Shown here: positions 19,246 through 28,721 of the stretch, piece by piece
Layout of the letters: every line of letters begins with the position of its first letter
Numbering within the stretch: the stretch's first letter is position 1
From: an uncultured Lutibacter sp.
Lineage (GTDB): Bacteria > Bacteroidota > Bacteroidia > Flavobacteriales > Flavobacteriaceae
Length of the DNA: 60,738 bases
NCBI RefSeq assembly: GCF_947493565.1
Contig: NZ_CANLRG010000013.1
Coordinates: 1 to 60,738 of the forward strand
Reading direction: 5' to 3'
Position numbers and translations under genes: made by a program
The notes under the pieces: model-generated
Databases searched by the model: none
The model's input: the letters and a program-made list of their open reading frames with translations, nothing else
What the model was told of the DNA's origin: nothing

Positions 19246-20904
19246 ATGCAAAAATATATACTTTATTTCATTTTATTAATTTCATTTATACGTTGTAAAA
19301 ACAGTACTCAACAAGTTGTTAAAGCGGTTGAAACTCCATTCATTTGGGAAAACGTGACTATGTATTTTTTGTTAACCGATAGGTTTTTTAATGGAGATAC
19401 TAACAACGATGTTAATTTTAACAGAACCCAAAAAGCAGGAAAATTAAGAGGATTTGAAGGAGGTGATATCAAAGGTATTATAAAAAAAATTGAAGCGGGA
19501 TATTTTACAAACTTAGGTGTAAATGCTATTTGGCTTTCACCAGTTTATGAACAAATTCATGGAGCCACAGATGAAGGTACCGGTTTAACATATGCATATC
19601 ATGGGTATTGGACAAAAGATTGGACTTCTTTAGAACCTAATTTTGGAACAAAAGAAGATTTAAAAAAGCTTGTTGAAATTGCTCATGCACATGGAATCAG
19701 AATTGTTTTAGATGCTGTAATTAATCATACAGGTCCTGTTACCGAAGTAGATACTGTTTGGCCTAAAAATTGGGTGAGAACTTCCCCTCAATGTACCTAT
19801 CAAGGATATGAATCTACTGTAAAATGCACTTTGGTTGAAAATTTACCAGATATAAAAACGGAAAGTAATACAGATGTTAACTTACCACCACATTTAATTG
19901 AAAAATGGAAAAAAGAGGGTAGATATGAACAAGAAATGGCAGAATTAGAAGCCTTTTTTAAACAAACAGGCTACCCAAGAGCTCCAAAATATTATATAAT
20001 GAAATGGTTGGCTGATTATATAACAGACTATGGAATTGATGGTTATAGAGCCGATACAGTTAAGCATACTGAAGAAGATGTTTGGCAAGATTTTAAAAAA
20101 GTTTGTGATAATGCTTTTGAAAATTATAAAATTAACAATCCAGATAAAATATTGGATAATAATAATTTTTACTTAGTTGCTGAAGTCTATAATTATGGAA
20201 TAAGCGGAGGCAGATATTTTGATTTTGGAGATAAAAAAGTGGATTATTTTAACAAGGCGTTTCAAAGTTCTATCAATTTTGAATTTAAGTGGAATGCTGC
20301 TCAAGATACCTATGAAGAAATTTTTTCAAGATATTCTTCAATATTAAATAATGAACTAAAAGGCTATGGAGTTTTAAATTATATTAGTTCACATGACGAT
20401 GGTTCTCCTTATGATGCTAAAAGAGAACAACCTTTAGAGTCTGCCACAAAATTATTATTAAGTCCTGGAGGAGCTCAAATTTATTATGGAGATGAAACTG
20501 CTCGTTCTTTAATTATTGAAGAAACAGTAGGAGATGCTACTTTGCGATCTAATATGAATTGGAATGACATTTCAACCAACAAAAAAACAAAAGAAATTTT
20601 AGCTCATTGGCAAAAATTAGGAAAATTTAGAAGTAAACATCCTAGTATTGGTGCAGGAATTCATAAAATGATTTCTGAACAACCGTATGTTTTTAAAAGA
20701 ACGTATTCTGAAAATAATTTTAATGATAGTGTGGTTGTAGGGATTGATTTGCAAGTAGGTAAGAAAGAATTATTTGTTGAAGATACTTTTGCTAACGGAA
20801 CAAAACTGATAGATTTTTATTCAAATACTGAAGTGGAAGTAAAAAATAATAAAGTAACACTAATCACACCATATACAATGGTATTACTTGAAAAGAAAAT
20901 TTAA
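19246..20904 (+). CDS. GH13 alpha-amylase family lipoprotein
   Basis: A 552-residue GH13 enzyme with a lipoprotein signal (lipobox SFIRC, Cys about 17). The barrel starts at VTMYFLLTDRFFNGD. Catalytic residues: Asp in GIDGYRADTVKH, Glu in LVAEVYNYG and Asp in ISSHDDGSPYD. It is membrane-anchored and probably periplasmic or surface-exposed, trimming maltodextrins. The stop lies one base before the next gene's ATG. Confidence 0.88.
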   Translation: MQKYILYFILLISFIRCKNSTQQVVKAVETPFIWENVTMYFLLTDRFFNGDTNNDVNFNRTQKAGKLRGFEGGDIKGIIKKIEAGYFTNLGVNAIWLSPVYEQIHGATDEGTGLTYAYHGYWTKDWTSLEPNFGTKEDLKKLVEIAHAHGIRIVLDAVINHTGPVTEVDTVWPKNWVRTSPQCTYQGYESTVKCTLVENLPDIKTESNTDVNLPPHLIEKWKKEGRYEQEMAELEAFFKQTGYPRAPKYYIMKWLADYITDYGIDGYRADTVKHTEEDVWQDFKKVCDNAFENYKINNPDKILDNNNFYLVAEVYNYGISGGRYFDFGDKKVDYFNKAFQSSINFEFKWNAAQDTYEEIFSRYSSILNNELKGYGVLNYISSHDDGSPYDAKREQPLESATKLLLSPGGAQIYYGDETARSLIIEETVGDATLRSNMNWNDISTNKKTKEILAHWQKLGKFRSKHPSIGAGIHKMISEQPYVFKRTYSENNFNDSVVVGIDLQVGKKELFVEDTFANGTKLIDFYSNTEVEVKNNKVTLITPYTMVLLEKKI

Positions 20905-20905
20905 G

Positions 20906-22987
20906 ATGAAATATATAAAAATAAGCATACTATGCTTTTGTGCATTGTTTTTATCATGTACAGGTAAACAAAAAAATAACATACTAGTTTCTTCCCCAAA
21001 TAAATTAATTAAGGTTGAATTTAAATTATTAGAAAATGGAGAGCCAGCTTATTGGGTAACTTATAAAAATGAAGAGGTAATAAAGAAGTCAACCTTAGGA
21101 TTTGATTTAAAAGATAACCCTCCGTTTAAAACAGGTTTTAAAATTATAAGGTCAAACATTCGTAGCTTTAATGAAACTTGGGAAATGCCTTGGGGGGAGC
21201 AAAAAGAGGTTGAAAATAAATATAATGAACTTAAAGTAGAACTTCAAGAAACTTCAGAGTTAAATAGAAAATTAAACATTGTTTTTAGAATATATGATGA
21301 TGGGGTAGGCTTTAGATACGAAATTCCCAAACAAAAAAAATTAGAAGAAGTCTTTATTACAGAAGAAAATACAGCGTTTAACTTAACAGGAAATCATAAA
21401 GTTTGGTGGATTCCTGGAGATTGGGATATTTATGAACACTTATATAATACGACTAACTTTTCTGAAATTAATGCTAAAGGCAAAGCAGAACATCCCAATT
21501 TAGCTCAAACTTATATTCCAGAAAATGCGGTAAACACTCCGGTAACCATGAAAACGGATAAAGGTTTATATGTAAGTTTTCATGAAGCTGCTTTAGTAGA
21601 TTATTCAGGGATGACCTTAAAAGTTGATACTGTAAATTATAAGATGAAAAGTGTTTTAGTAGGTTCTGAAAATGTTGATTATAAAGTGAAGAGAACTGTA
21701 CCTTTTAAAACGCCTTGGAGATCAATCCAAATAACTGATACAGCAGGTGATTTAATAGAGTCAAAACTTATAGTTAACTTAAATGAACCTAATAAATTAA
21801 GCGATATCTCTTGGTTCAAGCCAACCAAGTATACTGGTATATGGTGGGAAATGCACTTAGGGAAATCATCTTGGGATATGGCCTCTGGAAAACATGGAGC
21901 AACAACAGAAAATACCAAAGCTTATATTGATTTTTCTTCAAAAAACAACATTGGAGCTGTGTTGGTTGAAGGATGGAATACAGGTTGGGAACATTGGATT
22001 GGTTTTGAAGACCGTGAAGGTGTTTTTGATTTTGTAACACCGTATTCAGATTATAATTTGCAAGAAGTTGTTCGTTATGGAAAAGAAAAAGGGGTAGAAA
22101 TAATGATGCATCATGAAACTTCTGCTGCAACACAAACCTACGAAAAACAACAAGACACTGCTTATGCTTTAATGCAAAATTTAGGAATTCATACTGTAAA
22201 AACTGGTTATGTTGGAAAAATTTTACCAAAAGGAGAATATCATCATGGACAATATATGGTGAATCAGTACAACAATGCAATAATCAAAGCTGCGAAGTAT
22301 CAAGTTGCAATAAACGCACATGAACCAATTAAAGCAACTGGTTTACGCAGAACGTATCCAAATACTATTTCTAGAGAAGGATTACGAGGACAGGAGTTTA
22401 ACGCTTGGGCAAGTGATGGAGGTAATCCTCCAGAGCATTTAACAATTGTAGCATTTACACGTATGTTGGCTGGGCCAATAGACTATACTCCAGGAATTTT
22501 TGATATTAAGTTCAATAAATGGAAAAAAGAGAATCAGGTAAATACAACCATAGCACAGCAATTAGCATTGTATGTAGTTATTTATAGTCCAGTGCAAATG
22601 GCTGCCGATTTAATTGAAAATTATGAAGGAAATCCAGCATTTCAATTCATTAAAGATGTTGGTGTAGATTGGCAACAAACAAAAGTGATAAATGGTGAAA
22701 TTGGAGAATTTGTTACTATTGCTAGAAAAGAAAGAAATTCTGAAAATTGGTATGTAGGTGGAATTACAGATGAAAATTCAAGGGAATTAACTATTGATTT
22801 TAATTTTTTAAGCCCAAATATTACTTATATAGCAACAATTTATAAAGACGGTGAACAAGCACATTGGAATAATAATCCAACCGATATAATAATTCAAAAT
22901 AAAGAAATTACAAATCAATCTAAACTAAATTTAAAATTAGCTGAAGGAGGTGGGTTTGCAATTAGTTTAAAACCAAAAAAACAATAA
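20906..22987 (+). CDS. susB: GH97 alpha-glucosidase, SusB-like lipoprotein
   Basis: A 693-residue GH97 protein. I chose the ATG at 20906, one base after the previous stop; an in-frame TTG at 20888 would overlap the upstream gene and put charged residues before the signal. The signal is lipoprotein-like (ALFLSC). GH97 hallmarks include the N-terminal sandwich with DDGVGFRYEIP, the barrel opening TGIWWEMHLGKSSW, and conserved Glu/His residues in VLVEGWNTGWEHW and NAHEPIKATG. SusB in Bacteroides is an inverting alpha-glucosidase giving glucose. Confidence 0.92.
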   Translation: MKYIKISILCFCALFLSCTGKQKNNILVSSPNKLIKVEFKLLENGEPAYWVTYKNEEVIKKSTLGFDLKDNPPFKTGFKIIRSNIRSFNETWEMPWGEQKEVENKYNELKVELQETSELNRKLNIVFRIYDDGVGFRYEIPKQKKLEEVFITEENTAFNLTGNHKVWWIPGDWDIYEHLYNTTNFSEINAKGKAEHPNLAQTYIPENAVNTPVTMKTDKGLYVSFHEAALVDYSGMTLKVDTVNYKMKSVLVGSENVDYKVKRTVPFKTPWRSIQITDTAGDLIESKLIVNLNEPNKLSDISWFKPTKYTGIWWEMHLGKSSWDMASGKHGATTENTKAYIDFSSKNNIGAVLVEGWNTGWEHWIGFEDREGVFDFVTPYSDYNLQEVVRYGKEKGVEIMMHHETSAATQTYEKQQDTAYALMQNLGIHTVKTGYVGKILPKGEYHHGQYMVNQYNNAIIKAAKYQVAINAHEPIKATGLRRTYPNTISREGLRGQEFNAWASDGGNPPEHLTIVAFTRMLAGPIDYTPGIFDIKFNKWKKENQVNTTIAQQLALYVVIYSPVQMAADLIENYEGNPAFQFIKDVGVDWQQTKVINGEIGEFVTIARKERNSENWYVGGITDENSRELTIDFNFLSPNITYIATIYKDGEQAHWNNNPTDIIIQNKEITNQSKLNLKLAEGGGFAISLKPKKQ

Positions 22988-22989
22988 TA

Positions 22990-24351
22990 ATGAGAACAAC
23001 ACTTTTAATAATTGCATTAGCAATGTTTGTTTCTTGTAAACCAGAAACAAAAAAAGAGCAAAAAACAGAAAATAATAACGAAGTACTTCAACCTATTTCA
23101 GATAGTGATTTAGAAACAGCTATTATTTATGAAGCCAATATCCGTCAATATTCTCCTGAAGGTACGTTCAATGAGTTTACAAAAGACATTCCTAAATTAA
23201 AGGAATTAGGAGTTAAAATTATTTGGTTAATGCCTATTTATCCAATTTCTACTACAAAGAGTAAAGGTACTTTAGGAAGTTATTATGCAATTTCAGATTA
23301 TACTAAAGTAAATCCTGAATTTGGAGAGATTACTGATGTAGAAAATTTAATTAAAACTGCTCACAAAAATGGAATGTATGTAATTTTAGATTGGGTTGCA
23401 AACCATACAGGATGGGATCACGTTTGGTTAAAAGAACATCCTGAATATTATACTAAAAATGAAAAGGGTGAAATTACACATACGGTTGGGACTGATTGGA
23501 CAGATGTTGCAGATTTAAATTATGATAATTTAGAAATGAGAGCAGAAATGCTGAAAGATATGAAATACTGGGTGGAAGAGCTTGATGTTGATGGGTTTAG
23601 GTGTGATGTTGCTGGAATGGTTCCTGTTGATTTTTGGGAACATACGGTTGCTGAATTAAATAAAGTAAAACCAATATTTATGTTGGCAGAAGCTTGGGAG
23701 CCTAATTTAATGGAAAATGCTTTTGATATGGCGTATGGTTGGGATACACATCATAAAATGAACCATATAGCTCAAGGAAAAGAGAATGTAAAAAATTGGG
23801 ATGATAGGATGATTCAAATAGACACCATGTATCAATCTGATGATATCTTGATGAATTTTATAACTAACCATGATGAAAACTCCTGGAATGGTACGGTTAA
23901 AGAACGTTTGGGAGCAGCATCAGAAGTTATGTTAGCATTAGCTTATTGTGCGCCAGGAATGCCTCTAATTTATAGTGGACAAGAGTATGATATGGATAAA
24001 AGATTGTTGTTCTTTGAAAAAGATACGATTATTAAAACTAAAGGAAAAGTTTGGCCACTAATGCAAAAGTTAGCTGAATTAAAACTTAGTAATCAAGCAT
24101 TGCATGGAGGTAAAAATGCAGCTTCATATACTAAAATTAAAACTTCAAGTCCTGAGGATATTTTAATTTTTTCACGACAAAAAGGTCAAGATAAAATTAC
24201 TTTTATGGCTAATTTATCAAAAATGGAGGTGGCTTTTACAACGGAAAAAGAAGGGGTCTCTGTAGATTATTTTACTAATGAAAAAGTGACTTTTTCAAAA
24301 GATAAAACTCAAACTTTAAAAGCATGGGAATATAAAATTTTAATTGATTAA
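22990..24351 (+). CDS. GH13 alpha-amylase family lipoprotein, last gene of the maltose operon
   Basis: A 453-residue GH13 enzyme with a lipoprotein signal (lipobox MFVSC, Cys about 16) and a short linker. The compact barrel has Asp in VDGFRCDVAG, Glu in FMLAEAWEP and Asp in FITNHDENSW. It starts two bases after the GH97 stop and is followed by a strong terminator, so it closes the operon. This is the third GH13 enzyme in the operon and the fourth in the locus. Confidence 0.9.
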   Translation: MRTTLLIIALAMFVSCKPETKKEQKTENNNEVLQPISDSDLETAIIYEANIRQYSPEGTFNEFTKDIPKLKELGVKIIWLMPIYPISTTKSKGTLGSYYAISDYTKVNPEFGEITDVENLIKTAHKNGMYVILDWVANHTGWDHVWLKEHPEYYTKNEKGEITHTVGTDWTDVADLNYDNLEMRAEMLKDMKYWVEELDVDGFRCDVAGMVPVDFWEHTVAELNKVKPIFMLAEAWEPNLMENAFDMAYGWDTHHKMNHIAQGKENVKNWDDRMIQIDTMYQSDDILMNFITNHDENSWNGTVKERLGAASEVMLALAYCAPGMPLIYSGQEYDMDKRLLFFEKDTIIKTKGKVWPLMQKLAELKLSNQALHGGKNAASYTKIKTSSPEDILIFSRQKGQDKITFMANLSKMEVAFTTEKEGVSVDYFTNEKVTFSKDKTQTLKAWEYKILID

Positions 24352-24391
24352 AATGAATGTAAAATTCTGATAAATAATTAATTACAATTTT

Positions 24392-24419
24392 AAAAAGGAA
24401 GTTATTTTACTTCCTTTTT
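24392..24419 (+). terminator. Rho-independent terminator of the maltose operon
   Basis: An 11-bp perfect stem (AAAAAGGAAGT and complement) with a 6-base loop, ending in a T run, lies 41 bp after the last GH13 stop. Confidence 0.85.
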
Positions 24420-24488
24420 TTAGCGATTACTACGAAATCGTTTTAGTGAATATTAGTCCTTTTAGTAGGAAAAAAAACCATTTAAAAG

Positions 24489-24496
24489 TAACTTTG
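24489..24496 (+). promoter_or_regulatory. -7 promoter box for pfkA
   Basis: TAACTTTG is an exact TAnnTTTG match ending 17 bp before the pfkA ATG. Transcription would start only a few bases upstream of the gene. Confidence 0.55.
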
Positions 24497-24513
24497 AACT
24501 ATAATTTTAACTA

Positions 24514-25500
24514 ATGAATGAACCAATAAAAAAGATCGCAGTTTTAACATCAGGAGGAGACGCTCCGGGGATGAATGCAGCAATTAGAGCCGTTGTTAGA
24601 GCCTGTACTTATTATAGAATTGAATGTGTAGGTGTTTATAGAGGATATCAAGGACTGATTGAAGGTGATTTTAAAACGCTTTCAGCACGCCATGTAAGTA
24701 ATATAATTAATAAAGGAGGAACTATTTTAAAATCAGCAAGATCTCAAGAATTTAAAACAACTGAAGGAAGAGCTAAGGCTTTTCAAAATTTAAAAGAAGC
24801 TGGTATAGGAGCAATAGTTCTTATTGGAGGAGATGGAACTTTTACAGGAGGATTAAAATTTATCGAAGAATATAATTTTCCAGTAGTTGGAATTCCAGGT
24901 ACAATTGATAATGATATTTACGGAACAGATAACACTATTGGCTACGATACAGCTTTAAATACAGTTGTAGAAGTTATAGATAAAATTAGAGATACTGCAA
25001 GTTCTCATAACAGATTGTTCTTTATTGAAGTTATGGGAAGAGATGCTGGTTTTATTGCATTAAACTCTGGAATTGGAGCTGGAGCGGAAGAAATATTAAT
25101 TCCTGAAAAGAATTTAGGACTAGAACGTTTGGTAGACTCTCTTAAGAAAAGTAAAGATAAAGGAAAAACATCAAGTATTGTGGTGGTTTCTGAAGGAGAT
25201 AAAATTGGTAAAAATGTTTTTGAATTAGCCGATTATATCAATGATAATTTTCCTCATTATGATATAAGAGTATCGGTTTTAGGACATATGCAAAGAGGTG
25301 GTTCTCCAAGTTGTTTTGATAGAGTATTGGCTAGTAGATTAGGAGTTGCAGCAGTAGAAGCTTTACTAGATAGATCTACAGGAGTAATGGTTGGTATTAC
25401 TAATAATGAAGTGTCAACAGTTGGCTTGAATAAAGCCATTAAAATGAACCACGATATTAACGAAGAATTACTAAAAGTAGCTGAAATAACTTCAGTATAG
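24514..25500 (+). CDS. pfkA: ATP-dependent 6-phosphofructokinase
   Basis: A 328-residue enzyme of normal bacterial length. Visible motifs: nucleotide-binding TSGGDAPGMNAAIRAVVR at the N-terminus, GGDGTFTGG, catalytic PGTIDNDI, and substrate-binding EVMGRDAGFIAL and MQRGGSPSCFDR. It phosphorylates fructose 6-phosphate in glycolysis. It begins a pfkA-gapA-kinase group directly after the maltose operon, fitting rapid use of glucose 6-phosphate from maltose. Confidence 0.97.
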   Translation: MNEPIKKIAVLTSGGDAPGMNAAIRAVVRACTYYRIECVGVYRGYQGLIEGDFKTLSARHVSNIINKGGTILKSARSQEFKTTEGRAKAFQNLKEAGIGAIVLIGGDGTFTGGLKFIEEYNFPVVGIPGTIDNDIYGTDNTIGYDTALNTVVEVIDKIRDTASSHNRLFFIEVMGRDAGFIALNSGIGAGAEEILIPEKNLGLERLVDSLKKSKDKGKTSSIVVVSEGDKIGKNVFELADYINDNFPHYDIRVSVLGHMQRGGSPSCFDRVLASRLGVAAVEALLDRSTGVMVGITNNEVSTVGLNKAIKMNHDINEELLKVAEITSV

Positions 25501-25525
25501 ATTGAATAATAAATAAAAATAATAA

Positions 25526-26533
<1,008 letters not shown>

Positions 26534-26549
26534 TTTAAAATATAGAAAA

Positions 26550-27410
26550 ATGATTCTAATAGCAGATGGAGGTTCTACCAAAGCAGACTGGATTTTACTT
26601 GATAAAGAAGGAAATCAAGTGCTTAAAACTAGAACAAAAGGATTGAATCCTGCGGTTTTCAGTGAAGATTTATTAATTACTAGAATTAATGAAAATGAAG
26701 ATTTAGTTAATTATAAAGATAAAATTACCAATGTTTATTTTTATGGAGCTGGTTGTGGAACACCAAAACCAACGGCACTTTTGAAAGCTATATTTGAATC
26801 ATTTTTCAAAAATGCAGAAGTTGATGTAAAAGAAGATACTTATGCAGCAACTTTTGCAGTTACAAATGAACCAGGATTGGTTTGTATTTTAGGGACAGGA
26901 TCTAATAGTAGTTATTTTGATGGCGAAAATGTAGATTGTAGAATTCCTTCTTTAGGATATGTGGTTATGGATGAAGCAAGTGGTAATTATTTTGGTAAAA
27001 AATTGATTAGAGACTACTTTTACCATAAAATGCCGAGTGATTTAGCCAAAAAGTTTGAAAAGGACTTTAATTTAGATGCTGATACCATTAAAAGAAATAT
27101 CTATAAAGAGCCAAATCCAAATACCTATTTAGCGCATTTTGCAGAGTTTATGTTGAGAAGTGAAAGAAACTGTTATTTCAATAAAGTACTTCATAAAGGA
27201 ATGAAAGACTTTTTTAAAAATAGAATTTTACCTTTCCCTGAATCTAAACATGTACCCGTACATTTTGTAGGATCTATAGCATATTTTGCTCAAGATATTA
27301 TAAAAGATGTGGCAAGGTATCATATGATAAAGCTTGGAAATATAATACAAAGACCCATTGATGGTTTAATTGAATATCATAGAAAAAAACTAAAATTAGA
27401 ACAAGTCTAA
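26550..27410 (+). CDS. BadF/BcrA-type ATPase, N-acetylglucosamine kinase-like
   Basis: A 286-residue member of the ASKHA kinase fold. The phosphate-1 motif is ADGGSTKADWILLD, a second glycine motif is LGTGSNSSYF, and ASGNYFGKKLIRDYF follows. Homologues are annotated as N-acetylglucosamine kinase or as ATPases of uncertain substrate. It follows gapA by 16 bp. Its 3' end overlaps the 3' end of convergent murF by 15 bp. The precise sugar substrate cannot be read from the sequence. Confidence 0.8.
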   Translation: MILIADGGSTKADWILLDKEGNQVLKTRTKGLNPAVFSEDLLITRINENEDLVNYKDKITNVYFYGAGCGTPKPTALLKAIFESFFKNAEVDVKEDTYAATFAVTNEPGLVCILGTGSNSSYFDGENVDCRIPSLGYVVMDEASGNYFGKKLIRDYFYHKMPSDLAKKFEKDFNLDADTIKRNIYKEPNPNTYLAHFAEFMLRSERNCYFNKVLHKGMKDFFKNRILPFPESKHVPVHFVGSIAYFAQDIIKDVARYHMIKLGNIIQRPIDGLIEYHRKKLKLEQV

Positions 27411-28658
27411 TACTCGTTCTAAAGCCATACCTCTGGATCCTTTAATAAGGATTGTAGAGTTATTATAATTTAAATAATTGATTGAACATTTGAAAGCGTC
27501 AAAGCTTTCATAAACAAAGGCATTTTTTACAGTTGTTGTAGAAAATGCCTTTCCTATTAAATGAATTTCTGAAAAGTTATATGAACTAGCCAATTCTGCT
27601 ATTTTTTGATGTTCTACCCAACTTGTTTCACCCAGCTCAAACATATCTCCAAGAATTACAATTTTTTTGTTGCTAGTTGTAATTTGATTAAAGTTTTCTA
27701 AGGCAGCAGTCATACTACTAGGATTTGCATTGTAAGCATCTAAAATTATTTTAGTAGTATTTTTTTCTATAATTTGAGATCGATTATTTGTTGGTAAATA
27801 ATTTTCAATAGCATTTTTAATTTCTTTAGTGGTTACCTTAAAATGATTTCCAATTGCTATTGCAGCAGCAATATTGTAATAATTATAACTCCCTATCAAA
27901 TTGCTTTCAATAATAAGTTTTTTAAATTTAACTTTAACAAAAGGCAATGCATTTATAAATTGAATCATAGCCTTATTGAATTCAATTAAATGTAGGCCAA
28001 CAGATTGTTTAACTTGAATTTTATCATCAGTGTTTACAAATGCTGTTCCGTTGGTTTTCTTTAAAAAATTATAGAGTTCAGATTTTCCTTTAATAACACC
28101 TTCAAGACTTCCAAATCCTTCTAAATGCGCTTTTCCAAAGTTGGTAATATAACCATAGTTTGGTTCTGCTATTTTACATAAAAACTCGATTTCATTTATA
28201 TGGTTTGCACCCATTTCAACAATTCCAATTTCCGTTTCAGGTGTCATTTTTAAAAGTGTAAGAGGCACACCAATATGATTGTTTAAATTTCCTAAAGTTG
28301 CAGTTGTTTTATATTTTTTTGATAATACTGAATTTATAAGCTCTTTAGTGGTGGTTTTTCCATTGCTTCCTGTTAATGATAGTATAGGAATGTTAAGCTG
28401 CTTTCTGTGAAAATTAGCTAATTCTTGTAATGTTTTTAAGGTGTTTTTAACCAATATAGTATTCGGAGAGTTATTATATTCTGATTCATCAACAATAGCG
28501 TAAGAAGCTCCACTTTTAATGGCTTGAAGAGCAAATTTATTTCCATTAAAATTTTCTCCTTTTAAGGCAAAATAGATGCTACCTTTTCTTATTTTTCTCG
28601 AGTCAGTGTCTACTAAATAGTTTTCACTATATAACTTATATAATTGTTCAATATTCAT
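27396..28658 (-). CDS. murF: UDP-N-acetylmuramoyl-tripeptide--D-alanyl-D-alanine ligase
   Basis: A 420-residue Mur ligase, cytoplasmic, that adds D-Ala-D-Ala to the peptidoglycan precursor. It has the ATP loop LTGSNGKTTTKELI, the motif EMGANHINEIEFL, and the C-terminal domain with LDAYNANPSSM and ILGDMFELGE. It lies downstream of gldJ, as in other flavobacteria, but a terminator separates the two. Confidence 0.95.
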   Translation of the reverse strand: MNIEQLYKLYSENYLVDTDSRKIRKGSIYFALKGENFNGNKFALQAIKSGASYAIVDESEYNNSPNTILVKNTLKTLQELANFHRKQLNIPILSLTGSNGKTTTKELINSVLSKKYKTTATLGNLNNHIGVPLTLLKMTPETEIGIVEMGANHINEIEFLCKIAEPNYGYITNFGKAHLEGFGSLEGVIKGKSELYNFLKKTNGTAFVNTDDKIQVKQSVGLHLIEFNKAMIQFINALPFVKVKFKKLIIESNLIGSYNYYNIAAAIAIGNHFKVTTKEIKNAIENYLPTNNRSQIIEKNTTKIILDAYNANPSSMTAALENFNQITTSNKKIVILGDMFELGETSWVEHQKIAELASSYNFSEIHLIGKAFSTTTVKNAFVYESFDAFKCSINYLNYNNSTILIKGSRGMALERVLDLF

Positions 28659-28668
28659 AATTAAATAT

Positions 28669-28697
28669 AAAAAAACCTCACTGATATATCAGTGAGG
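28669..28697 (-). terminator. Rho-independent terminator of gldJ
   Basis: An 11-bp perfect self-complementary stem (CCTCACTGATA and its complement, no spare loop bases) is followed on the minus strand by seven T. It lies between the gldJ stop and the murF start. Confidence 0.85.
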
Positions 28698-28721
28698 TAG
28701 ATAATATAATTTTTTTAATTT

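Noticed and set aside
21816..22280. A 154-codon leftward frame
   Set aside because: It is the complement of the GH97 catalytic region and is rich in Leu, Gln and His, as expected from a shadow frame.
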